Assembly (NCBI RefSeq): GCF_019237615.1
Contig: NZ_JAFAGT010000048.1
Coordinates: 62,001 to 126,000, forward strand
DNA: 64,000 bases
Origin: Roseateles sp.
GTDB lineage: Bacteria; Pseudomonadota; Gammaproteobacteria; Burkholderiales; Burkholderiaceae_C
Direction: 5' to 3'
Both the position numbers and the translations under genes were made by a program. Positions 18,841 through 26,507 of this stretch are shown one piece after another. The notes under the pieces were generated by a model that worked only from the letters and a program-made list of their open reading frames with translations, did no database searches and had not been told where the DNA came from. The number at the start of each line of letters is the position of its first letter. The stretch's first letter is position 1.

Positions 18841-19952
18841 GCCGGCATGCTCCCGGCCGGGACCGCCCGCGGTGAACGGGCCAGCCGGTCGCGCAGCCGC
18901 AGCCCGGGCTGCTCGACGAGGTGGTGCAGGGCGGCGCCCACCGCAAGGATGGCGGCGGCGTAGACCGGGAACAGCGCAGGCCCTTGCAGCGGCAGCGCGG
19001 GGGCGATCCAGGCGTGGACGGCGTGCATCGCGATCTTGTGGCTCAGGTAGAGGCTGTAGGAGATGCCGGCCAGCCAGCCCGCGCCTGGCAGCGCGCGGCG
19101 GCCCAGCCGACCCCTGGGCGCACAGGCGGACGCCACCAGCAGGCCCAGGCCCAGCGACAGCAGCGGCCAGCCGATGGCGTTGGCGGCCAGGCCGGTGCGG
19201 TCGCGAAACAGCCAGAAGGCGAGGGTGACGGTGGCCAGGCCCGCCAGCATCAGCGGTGTCGGGCGCGCCAGCAGCCTGGCCCAAAGCCCGGGTCGGTAGA
19301 CGCGCAGGGCCGCCAGCATGACGCCCGCCAGCAGGCCGTCCAGGCGCATCCAGGTCGGGTAGTAGATGTCCTCGATGAACCAGTTGCGCGAAGGCTGGAG
19401 GGCGTTGTCGTGCAGCCAGACGCCCGCGCGCAGGGCAATGCCGCCCAGCACCAGCACCACGCACAGCGCGGCCAGGCGTGCAGCCGACGGCCGGCGCGCA
19501 AACCACCACGCCAGCAGCGGGAAGAACAGATAGAAGTGCTCTTCCACGCACAGGGACCAGGCATGCGAGAAGGCCTGGTTGCGGCCGTAGTCGATGAGGA
19601 GATTCAGCGTGAAGCTGGCGAACTGCCACCACGCTTCGAGGCTGGGCGTCTCGCGCAGCACCGGGAAGGCGACGTAGACCGCCAGCACGACGGCGAAGGC
19701 CGGCAGGATGCGCCAGGCACGGCGCCAGTAGAAGTCGCCCAGCCGCAGCGCCTCGCCGCGCCGGAGGGAGCTCAGCAGCTGCGAGCCGATGAGAAAGCCG
19801 CTGAGCACGAAGAAGATGTCCACGCCGGCCCAGCCAAAACGCGAGAGCCACTCGAAGCCCGGCCCCAGGCCGCCGACAAGGAAGGCGTGGAAGAGCATCA
19901 CCCAGACGATGGCGATGCTGCGCAACAGGTCGAGGCCGGGAAGACGGTGCAT
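18837..19952 (-). CDS. acyltransferase family 3 (OafA/YrhL-like) membrane protein
   Basis: 371 aa with about ten predicted membrane segments. The family signature begins at the N-terminus: LPGLDLLRSIAIVWVMLFHAF, then WAGVDIFFVLSGFLIG, and the EEHFYLFFP motif follows (residues near 168-176). These enzymes O-acylate cell-surface or exported glycans. It overlaps the downstream AraC gene by 4 bp, an unusual pairing; the acyltransferase may be an accident of gene packing and not part of the drug-response cassette. Confidence 0.9.
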   Translation of the reverse strand: MHRLPGLDLLRSIAIVWVMLFHAFLVGGLGPGFEWLSRFGWAGVDIFFVLSGFLIGSQLLSSLRRGEALRLGDFYWRRAWRILPAFAVVLAVYVAFPVLRETPSLEAWWQFASFTLNLLIDYGRNQAFSHAWSLCVEEHFYLFFPLLAWWFARRPSAARLAALCVVLVLGGIALRAGVWLHDNALQPSRNWFIEDIYYPTWMRLDGLLAGVMLAALRVYRPGLWARLLARPTPLMLAGLATVTLAFWLFRDRTGLAANAIGWPLLSLGLGLLVASACAPRGRLGRRALPGAGWLAGISYSLYLSHKIAMHAVHAWIAPALPLQGPALFPVYAAAILAVGAALHHLVEQPGLRLRDRLARSPRAVPAGSMPA

Positions 19953-20106
19953 GGGTGCGGCGGGTGGCGTAGCGGCCGCAAGCCTAGCCTGTACGCCGGC
20001 CCGTGCGCATTGGGAATGCGACGGGGCGGCGTAGGTCCAGGCTCAATCGACATTCAAGGGTGACCGGGAAGGGATGGGACGATGCGGGCAGGGGGAGCCT
20101 TTCCGC

Positions 20107-20190
20107 ATGTCACCCCCAGGCCGCTACGAGCTGGCCGACGTCCAATGGCAAGGGCTGAAGGATCCGGTGCTAGGCAAGGCGGGCTTCAGG
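20107..20190 (+). pseudogene. N-terminal remnant of an IS5-family-like transposase (left edge of the island)
   Basis: Starting at ATG 20107, the translation RYELADVQWQGLKDPVLGKA resembles the first residues of IS5-type transposases (pattern R-Y-E-L-x-D-x-Q-W, then a PLLPGK-like stretch). After about 25 residues the similarity stops, and a stop codon follows at 20218. There is no other gene in 19953-20201. The match is short and made from memory of the family, so it is only moderately certain; it gains weight from a similar remnant at 41640-41919 on the other side of the glycosaminoglycan island. Confidence 0.45.
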
Positions 20191-20201
20191 GCCCTGATGG
20201 G

Positions 20202-21470
20202 TCAATACTCGACCTTGTAGTCCTTGTGCAGCGGCTTGCCGGTCCAGGCCTTGCGCGCGGTCCAGTCGGCCGGCGGGTCGGTCCAGAAACGGTTGTCGGC
20301 AGGCAGGCCCAGCGCCAGGAAGCCGAGCGTGGCCATGTACAGGCTTCCCGTCGAGGTGTAGATGTCGGCGACACCGGGCTGATGGCCGCAGAAGCCCAGC
20401 ACCAGCCAGCCCTTGTCGTCGAAGTTGGCGCAGCCGTCGAACATGCGGCGCATCACCGCGGTGAGCGCGCCGCGCACCTGCGCCGGCGCCACGTGGGGCG
20501 GCAGCTTCTCCATCAGGGCCGCATGGGCCAGGGCCTGGAAGGCTCCGGTGCGATAGGTGATCGAGCGCCCGAACGCGGGATAGCTGCCATCCGGCGCGAT
20601 CAACCGCTCGGTGAACTCCGCATACCGGACCAGGCGCTGCACGGCGGCTTGGTGCTCGGCGGGGTCTGCCATATGGTGGGCGACGAGGATGCCGAGGAAG
20701 TCGACCAGCATCGAATGCATGACGTAGCTGTTGTAGTAGTCCATGCTGAACTTCGGACCGTCGCTGTACCAGCCGTCGCCCACATACCACTCGGCCATCT
20801 TCCGCTTGGCGAACTCGATGCGCACCGGATCGGCTTGCTCGCCGATCGACAGCAGGAAGGCCTCGTTGATGCCGGCGAAGAGCAGCCAGTTGTTGTAGGC
20901 CCCGGTCCGGCTGCGTAAGGCCTTGAACTCGTCGATCAGCCGCTGCCGGGTGGTCTTGTCCAGCGGCTCCCACAAGGCTTTCGGTGCCCGGATGAAGGCC
21001 TGCGCCAAGTACGCGGCATCGACGATGGGCTGCTTCTCGGTCCTGAAGTTCAGGTAGTCCGGATGGGCGGGATTCACGCCGTTGGCGATGCCCTTCAGGA
21101 ATGCGCCGCGCAGTTGTTTGCGCAGCTTGCCTTCGGCCGTGTCGTCGTCGGGCAGGGCCAGCCAGGGGGCAACGCCTGCCATCGTGCGGCCGACTGCCTC
21201 CAGGTGGGTGACCTGACGGAAGAACGCGTCGCCTTGGCCGGGCGGTACCTCGACCGGCATGTTGGCCTTCAGGCTACCGCCGGCCAGGTTCAGGATCACC
21301 GGTGCCGCAATCCGGTAGAGCGTCGCAGCCCAGTATTGCCTGTCCTGCGATCCGTCGGCCGCGGTTATGGGTGCCTGCGCTGACGCGTTCGCGTGCAGCG
21401 CGGTGATGATGACGAACGCCAGCAGGCGGTTTGCGATGGATAGTCGACTCGAGGTGATGTGGGCGGCCAT
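20202..21470 (-). CDS. secreted DUF2264 protein; possible GH154 beta-glucuronidase
   Basis: 422 aa from ATG 21470 (a TTG at 21485 would add five residues). Signal peptide LLAFVIITALHANASAQA, then an (alpha/alpha)6-type domain with DUF2264 features: YWAATLYRIAAPVI, MAGVAPWLALP, NNWLLFAGINEAFLL, GDGWYSDGPKFSMDYYNSYV, PDGSYPAFGRSITYRTGAFQAL and DIYTSTGSLYM. I believe this family underlies CAZy GH154, described as beta-glucuronidase, though I could not check that. In a chondroitin/dermatan locus, an exo-uronidase that trims saturated ends left by lyases would make sense. It is transcribed away from the LacI/GH88 side and has an IS-like remnant just past its 3' end. Confidence 0.75.
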   Translation of the reverse strand: MAAHITSSRLSIANRLLAFVIITALHANASAQAPITAADGSQDRQYWAATLYRIAAPVILNLAGGSLKANMPVEVPPGQGDAFFRQVTHLEAVGRTMAGVAPWLALPDDDTAEGKLRKQLRGAFLKGIANGVNPAHPDYLNFRTEKQPIVDAAYLAQAFIRAPKALWEPLDKTTRQRLIDEFKALRSRTGAYNNWLLFAGINEAFLLSIGEQADPVRIEFAKRKMAEWYVGDGWYSDGPKFSMDYYNSYVMHSMLVDFLGILVAHHMADPAEHQAAVQRLVRYAEFTERLIAPDGSYPAFGRSITYRTGAFQALAHAALMEKLPPHVAPAQVRGALTAVMRRMFDGCANFDDKGWLVLGFCGHQPGVADIYTSTGSLYMATLGFLALGLPADNRFWTDPPADWTARKAWTGKPLHKDYKVEY

Positions 21471-21590
21471 GTCGTTGACTTTCAAGGGATGTATTCGAAA
21501 CGGGTGCGGCTGCCGATTCGCTGGATGCGGCGCCTGCGTCTCAAGAGCAGCCGGGAACGCCGTCGCCCGCTGCGTTGGGGAACAGCGTCA

Positions 21591-21968
21591 TCAGCTGGAG
21601 TTGGGCCCGCCGCGGAAGTCGTTGGCACTGCTGCCATCCAACTTGCAGGGCAGGGCGCCACCGTCCACCTGGGGCAACACCGGTTCGCGCCAGCGCATGA
21701 CCGCCGCGCCCATGTCGGAGTCGTTGCGCTGGTCAGCAGCCGCCGGCTGGTCGGACAGTGTTCCCCAGTGGGGGCGGCTGCCTCGGGTGGACTGCACCGA
21801 GTGCTGCTTCATCCACCCGATCCGGTCGATGAAGGACTTGTCGTTCCAGCCGCCTGCGTCCCGCGCCCTGCGGGCTTCCAGCAGGAAAGGCGGCAGGCCG
21901 AAGCCCGTGCGGCGCGGTGCGCCGCAAAGAAGAGGGCGGGGCTCATGTTCAGCGTGAGTCGGATGCAT
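21591..21968 (-). pseudogene. unrecognised short open frame or gene remnant, 125 codons
   Basis: Open from ATG 21968 to TGA 21591 between the MFS gene and the DUF2264 gene. The middle (GGWNDKSFIDRIGWMKQH, then RPHWGTLSDQP) looks protein-like, but the ends are low-complexity Arg/Pro and I recognise no family. There is no clear ribosome site. It may be the fragment of a larger carbohydrate-active gene, given the surroundings and its WND/IDR/WMK residues, or chance coding. 21471-21590 holds nothing I can identify. Confidence 0.3.
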
Positions 21969-22005
21969 TGCTTCTTCAGGAGGGCGCCTGAGAAGCTGCC
22001 GGTCT

Positions 22006-23409
22006 TCAGCCCGGAGCCTGGTAGTTCCTGGTGCCGCCCAGGGCGTTGAAGGGGCGCAGCAACCAGGCGAAGATCAGCGCCGATGCCGCGGCCAGCAAGC
22101 CGCTAGCCAAGAAGGTGTGGCGGTAGTTCTGCCCGGTCAGGTCGAGCCAGGCGCCGACCAGTGGCGGCACCAACGTGTAGCCGAGTGCGGCCAGGATATT
22201 GGCCGCCGACTGGAACTGCGCGAACCGTTCCTGCGGGTACAGGTACTGGCCGATGGCCGCTGTGCCGGTAACGAACAGTCCCGAGAACACCCCGTGCAGC
22301 ACGAACGCGGCCTGGAACTGCGCCGCCGTCTGAACCAGCAGGCCGGCCGGCAGCATGGCGGCCGCGTACAGCAAGATGCAGCCCAGTCCGACGCGCAAGG
22401 GGTGCAGGCGGTCGGCCAGCCAACCGATGGGCAGGGCCAGCAGCAGCGAGCAGGTATAGGTCAGCGCCAGCGCCTTTCCGTAGCCGTCCAGCCCCAGACC
22501 GATCTGCTTCGCATAGAACACACCAAAGCTGTTGACGGGGTTGAAGGAGATCAGCCCCAGCATCATTGCAAGGAAGACGCCGACGTAGAAGCGGTGGCTG
22601 AAGCACTCACGCATGTAGCGGCGGATCTCCGATTCAGAGCCTCCGGCCCGGGGCTCGGGCGTCTGCGGCGGCGGCGGATAGGCGCCTTCGCGCACGAACC
22701 AGCACATCGTCGCGAAGCCGAGGCCGTAGACGAGCGCGATGCCGATGAAGATCTCGGCGTAGTAGCGCTCGGCCTGACCCACGATCTGGTAGGTGAAGAT
22801 GATGCCCGCCATGAGGCTGACCGCGCGGAACATGCCGTAGAAGCGGCCCGTCAACTTGCTGGGCACGACGTCGGCCACCAGCCCGCCGAAGACGGCATTC
22901 GCGATCACCGAGCCGACCTCGAAAGCGATCCACATCAGGCTGAACCAGGCCAGCTTGCAGGTGCGCAGGCCCGGTGAAGCGCTGCCCAGAAGCCCGTGCA
23001 GGAAAGCGCCGCCCTCGGGAGCGAAGGCCATGCCGATCAGGCCCAGCATCAGCAGCGGCGTGGGCGCCAGCAGGAAGGGGATGCGTCGGCCCCAGCGACC
23101 GCGATGACGATCGGAGCGCACCGCGATGAAGGGCGCAAGCACCATGCTCAGGCCCCAGGGCAGCGAGCCGACCACCAGCGCGACGAACAGGTTGCTCGCC
23201 TCCATCTGTTTGAGCAGGACCTGCGCGACGGGAATCGCGGCGCGCTCCTTCACGCTCCAGGCGAAGTCGCCGATCAACAGGAAGACGAAAAGTGCGAGCA
23301 GGCCGCCCGCGGTATAGGTCAGGCTGCCCTGGTGCCAGCGGCGCGCCGACAGCTTTGGACTGTCGGGCTCGGCGGAGTGTGGTGTCGTGGGTACTGCTTG
23401 AGACTGCAT
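22006..23409 (-). CDS. MFS sugar transporter (GPH/SLC45-like) of the glycosaminoglycan island
   Basis: 467 aa from ATG 23409, 12 predicted membrane helices. The cytoplasmic loop after TM2 contains RSDRHRGRWGRRIPFLLAPT, a motif typical of sugar:cation symporters of the GPH and sucrose-transporter type, and the second half has GWLADRLHPLRVG. It is divergent from the LacI regulator, with two LacI-type palindromes between them, so it is very likely in the same regulon. The probable job is inner-membrane uptake of lyase products (unsaturated disaccharides) brought in by the TonB receptor. Specificity is inferred from context. Confidence 0.88.
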   Translation of the reverse strand: MQSQAVPTTPHSAEPDSPKLSARRWHQGSLTYTAGGLLALFVFLLIGDFAWSVKERAAIPVAQVLLKQMEASNLFVALVVGSLPWGLSMVLAPFIAVRSDRHRGRWGRRIPFLLAPTPLLMLGLIGMAFAPEGGAFLHGLLGSASPGLRTCKLAWFSLMWIAFEVGSVIANAVFGGLVADVVPSKLTGRFYGMFRAVSLMAGIIFTYQIVGQAERYYAEIFIGIALVYGLGFATMCWFVREGAYPPPPQTPEPRAGGSESEIRRYMRECFSHRFYVGVFLAMMLGLISFNPVNSFGVFYAKQIGLGLDGYGKALALTYTCSLLLALPIGWLADRLHPLRVGLGCILLYAAAMLPAGLLVQTAAQFQAAFVLHGVFSGLFVTGTAAIGQYLYPQERFAQFQSAANILAALGYTLVPPLVGAWLDLTGQNYRHTFLASGLLAAASALIFAWLLRPFNALGGTRNYQAPG

Positions 23410-23485
23410 CGCTCTTCGGTCCTTGGCGCTTTGCGCCGTGGCGCCAGGCGTTGGCAGCATGCCGCCGTATGGACCTGGTTCGCAT

Positions 23486-23501
23486 AGGGTAACGTTTCCC
23501 T
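23486..23501. promoter_or_regulatory. LacI-type operator 1 (MFS side)
   Basis: AGGGTAACGTTTCCCT, a near-perfect 16-bp palindrome centred on CG, as LacI/GalR-family operators are. It lies 77 bp upstream of the MFS start, in the divergent MFS/lacI intergenic region. Confidence 0.7.
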
Positions 23502-23594
23502 ATTTGTCATCGTTACCGGGATTTCACGGGGGCGTTTCGCTCGCGAAATGCAGCATGCAGTGCTCTATCTTCCCGAATGCAAGGGTAAACACAT

Positions 23595-23610
23595 AGGGAA
23601 ACGTTTCCTG
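23595..23610. promoter_or_regulatory. LacI-type operator 2 (lacI side)
   Basis: Contains the perfect palindrome GGAAACGTTTCC (23597-23608). It is 109 bp from operator 1 and 149 bp upstream of the lacI ATG, so autoregulation and looping between the two boxes are possible. The rest of 23410-23758 holds no gene. Confidence 0.75.
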
Positions 23611-23758
23611 AAATCCGCATATCATTTGGTCAACGAAAGACGCCGGGGGCTGGAGGCTCCAAGACTGGCTCCGGTGTCGCAGCAACTCCAAGGGCGGCGT
23701 GCAGCCGTGCGGGTGGCAACACAATCCCGCCCGTCAGCAAGCCAGCAGAGGAAAGCGA

Positions 23759-24802
23759 ATGTCCAAGAACTCCGTCACCCTGATCGACGTCGCCAAGCAG
23801 GCTGGCGTTGCGCTGGTGACCGCGTCGCGAGCGCTGAACGGCACGGGCTTCGTCTCCGACGAGACGCGCAAGAAGGTGGTCGCGGCGGCGAAGGCGCTGG
23901 GCTATTCACCCAATCTGTCGGCAAAGATCCTCAAGGGTGGGCGCCCCAACTTGCTGGGCCTGGCGGTCAGCAACCTGCAGTCCAGTGTGATCAACGAGAT
24001 CATCAGTGCCGTCAGCCTTGCCGCCAAGCAGGCAGGGCTGGACCTCATCATCTACAACGCCAGCACCGAGCTGGGTGCGCCCAAGCAGCAGGACATCAAC
24101 CGTGTGCTGGGCGGGTTGTGCGAGGGCATTCTGCTGGTGCTGCCCACTGCGCAGGAAGGCCTGCTGGCCGAGTTCGAGTCGAGCAGCGTGCCGGTGGTGC
24201 TCATCAACTACTGGCGCAACGAGACCCGGCTCCCCACCGTGCGCGGCGACAACTACGAAGGCTCGCGCGCCGCAGTCGGGCATCTGATCGGGCTGGGCCA
24301 CAGCCGTATTGCCTTCATCACCGGCTCGAGCTACACCGGCCAGAGCCAGGAGCGCCAGCGCGGCTACCAGGACGCCCTGAAGCAGGCCGGCATCCGGCCC
24401 GTCAAGAGCCTGGTGGTGCAGGGCGACTTCACGCAATCGGGTGGCTTCGAGGCAGCGCAGCAACTGCTGGCCCAGCCCAAGCGCCCGACGGCCATCTTCG
24501 CCGCCAACGACGCCATGGCCATCGGCGCCATGGATGCGCTCAAGGAGAAGGGTCTGCAGATCCCCGGGGACGTCTCGGTCGTCGGCTTCGACGACAGCCC
24601 GGCGTCAAACCATGTCTACCCCCGACTCACGACCGTGCGCCAGCCGTTGTCGGATATCGGCGAGCAGGCCGTGCGGCTGATCCTGCAGCGCATCCGTGGC
24701 CAGTCGCCGGCAGATGGGGTGGACGACGCGCCGATCGAATTGCCCAGCGCGCTCGTCATCCGCGACTCCTGCGGTCCCTCGCCCGAAGCGGTCCTGGGCT
24801 GA
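23759..24802 (+). CDS. LacI-family transcriptional regulator of the glycosaminoglycan island
   Basis: 347 aa. N-terminal LacI helix-turn-helix [23 protein letters not shown] with hinge helix LSAKILKGG, followed by a periplasmic-binding-protein-like sensor: [54 protein letters not shown] and [13 protein letters not shown] 23759 follows AGAGGAAA and the DNA-binding domain starts at once. Four GGAAACGTTTCC-like palindromes (two upstream of this gene, two upstream of GH88) are the likely binding sites. The inducer may be a disaccharide or unsaturated uronic acid from chondroitin; that is inference. Confidence 0.93.
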   Translation: MSKNSVTLIDVAKQAGVALVTASRALNGTGFVSDETRKKVVAAAKALGYSPNLSAKILKGGRPNLLGLAVSNLQSSVINEIISAVSLAAKQAGLDLIIYNASTELGAPKQQDINRVLGGLCEGILLVLPTAQEGLLAEFESSSVPVVLINYWRNETRLPTVRGDNYEGSRAAVGHLIGLGHSRIAFITGSSYTGQSQERQRGYQDALKQAGIRPVKSLVVQGDFTQSGGFEAAQQLLAQPKRPTAIFAANDAMAIGAMDALKEKGLQIPGDVSVVGFDDSPASNHVYPRLTTVRQPLSDIGEQAVRLILQRIRGQSPADGVDDAPIELPSALVIRDSCGPSPEAVLG

Positions 24803-24827
24803 CTCTGCAACGGAAGCAACCGACACC

Positions 24828-25136
24828 ATGGCAGCACAACTCTTTTCACTGGCGGGTCGCACCGCTTTGGTGACCGGCGGCGCCAGCGGCATCGGCCAGG
24901 CGATTGCTGTGGCGCTGGCGCAGGCAGGGGCGCAGGTCGCTATCACCGTAAATCGCCAGCCCGCCGCGCTGCGGGCCGACGAGGTGCGTCACCGCCAGAT
25001 CCTGGAGCGCATCCCCGCCGGCCGTTGGGGGCGGGCGCAGGACCTCGGGGGCGCGGCCGTCTTTCTCGCGTCCGACGCCTCGGCCTATGTGCATGGCCAG
25101 GCGCTCGCCGTGGACGGGGGATGGCTGGCGCGCTGA
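24828..25136 (+). pseudogene. kduD: kduD with internal in-frame deletion (2-dehydro-3-deoxygluconate 5-dehydrogenase remnant)
   Basis: 102 codons instead of about 253. Residues 1-40 are the start of a short-chain dehydrogenase ([20 protein letters not shown], the NAD-binding glycine motif). From about residue 45 to the end it matches the very characteristic KduD C-terminus ([21 protein letters not shown], then [25 protein letters not shown]). About 150 central residues are missing, including the NNAG and Ser/Tyr-x-x-x-Lys catalytic residues, so it cannot be an active dehydrogenase. The frame is intact across the junction (near [10 protein letters not shown]). KduD acts after GH88 and KduI on the unsaturated uronic acid, so this locus cannot complete that branch by itself. 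Confidence 0.85.
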
Positions 25137-25164
25137 CTACGTCACGATTTATTTGGCTCGAAAT

Positions 25165-25177
25165 GGAAACGTTACCC
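25165..25177. promoter_or_regulatory. LacI-type operator 3 (upstream of GH88)
   Basis: GGAAACGTTACCC matches the other boxes with one mismatched arm. It sits 89 bp before the GH88 start, after the kduD remnant. Confidence 0.65.
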
Positions 25178-25239
25178 TGTATTGATAGGAAGTAGGTCTT
25201 CGAACCTCCCGTGCAAGGGAGATTTCTTTGAAAAAGAAT

Positions 25240-25251
25240 GGAAACGTTTCC
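25240..25251. promoter_or_regulatory. LacI-type operator 4 (abutting the GH88 start)
   Basis: Perfect palindrome GGAAACGTTTCC, ending two bases before ATG 25254 and eight before ATG 25260. It lies where the ribosome site should be, and 63 bp separate it from the end of operator 3. Bound repressor there would block elongation, and the sequence itself replaces a good Shine-Dalgarno. Confidence 0.75.
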
Positions 25252-25253
25252 TC

Positions 25254-26426
25254 ATGATCATGCAAACAACCACTGAAACGACCACCGCCGCCAGCTTCGA
25301 TGTGCCCCTGTCGCAAGCCCTGGCGCAGGTGCGCCGCCTTCGCGACGAGTTTCCTGAAGGATTCCCTCACGGCTGGACGCAGGACAACCGCTATCTGGCG
25401 CGCGACCTGTACGGCTTCGCGCCCGGCTCGAACGTCGGCTGGACGACCGGCTTCTGGACGGGCCTGCTGTGGCTTGCCTTCGAGCTCGCCGATGACGCGG
25501 CCTGCAAGGCCTCTGCCGCCGAGCACGTGAGCAGCTTTGCCACCCGTATCAGCAACCGCGTCAACGTCGACCACCACGACATGGGCTTCCTCTACACGCC
25601 CTCCTGCGTGGCCGCGTGGAAGCTGACGGCAGACCCGCTGGCGCGCGACGCTGCACTGGCCGCGGCCGATTGGCTGCTGCAGCGCTATTGGCCGCAGGCC
25701 GGCATCATCCAGGCCTGGGGCGACCTGACCGATCCCGAGCAGCGCGGCCGCATCATCATCGACTGCCTGCTGAACCTGCCCTTGCTCTTCTGGGCAAGCG
25801 CCACCAGTGGCAACGAGGCCTACCGCGAAGCCGCGCGCAGCCACCTTGTGAAGTCGCGCGATTTCCTGGTGCGCGAGGACGCATCGAGCTTCCATACTTA
25901 CCACTTCGACGTCGCCACAGGCGCGCCGCTGCGCGGCAGCACCGCCCAGGGCGCCGCGGACGACTCCTGCTGGGCGCGCGGCCAGGCCTGGGGCATCTAC
26001 GGCTTCGCGCTCAATCACCGTTTCGCGCCTGACCTCGACCTGCTCCCCGTCGCGCGTCGCCAAGCTGACTACTTCCTGGCCCGCCTGCCCGGCAACGGCG
26101 TCGCTTACTGGGACCTCGCCTACGGTGACGGCAGCGGCGAACCCTGGGACAGCTCGGCCTCGGCCATCGCCGCGTGCGGCCTGATCGAACTGGCCTCACA
26201 CCTCCCGGCGAGCGAGGGCGAGCACTACCGCCAGGAGGCGCTGCGCATCCTGGCCGGCCTGGCCCAGCACTGCAACGGCGCCACCGCCGGCTCCAACGCC
26301 CTGCTGCTGCACGGCGTCTACAGCAAGCCGCACGGCAAGGGCATCGACGAAGCCTCTCTGTGGGGCGACTACTTCTATCTCGAAGCGCTCGCCCGGGCGG
26401 CTCGTGACTGGAAGGGGCATTGGTAG
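25254..26426 (+). CDS. GH88 unsaturated glucuronyl hydrolase
   Basis: 390 aa, cytoplasmic (no signal peptide). It removes the 4,5-unsaturated uronic acid from lyase-made disaccharides by vinyl-ether hydration. The GH88 (alpha/alpha)6 barrel is visible: TGFWTGLLWLAFE, HHDMGFLYTPSCVAAWK, IIIDCLLNLPLLFW, DDSCWARGQAWGIYGFALNH, WDLAYGDGSGEPWDSSASAI and SLWGDYFYLEALAR. Catalytic Asp109 and Asp170 are 61 residues apart, exactly as Asp88/Asp149 in the Bacillus GL1 enzyme. Starts at 25254 and 25260 (M-I-M) are equivalent. It is preceded by two LacI operators, and a TonB receptor gene follows in the same direction, so it opens the catabolic run. Confidence 0.93.
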   Translation: MIMQTTTETTTAASFDVPLSQALAQVRRLRDEFPEGFPHGWTQDNRYLARDLYGFAPGSNVGWTTGFWTGLLWLAFELADDAACKASAAEHVSSFATRISNRVNVDHHDMGFLYTPSCVAAWKLTADPLARDAALAAADWLLQRYWPQAGIIQAWGDLTDPEQRGRIIIDCLLNLPLLFWASATSGNEAYREAARSHLVKSRDFLVREDASSFHTYHFDVATGAPLRGSTAQGAADDSCWARGQAWGIYGFALNHRFAPDLDLLPVARRQADYFLARLPGNGVAYWDLAYGDGSGEPWDSSASAIAACGLIELASHLPASEGEHYRQEALRILAGLAQHCNGATAGSNALLLHGVYSKPHGKGIDEASLWGDYFYLEALARAARDWKGHW

Positions 26427-26507
26427 GCACACACCGGCGCGACCAGCTCCCACTCAGATGAACCACCGAACCCAATCGCATTGACCAAACCCTAAGAGGA
26501 GACAAGA

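Noticed and set aside
24828-25136. Intact small short-chain dehydrogenase
   Set aside because: Both ends fit KduD closely while the catalytic centre is missing, so a deletion remnant explains it better than a novel mini-dehydrogenase.
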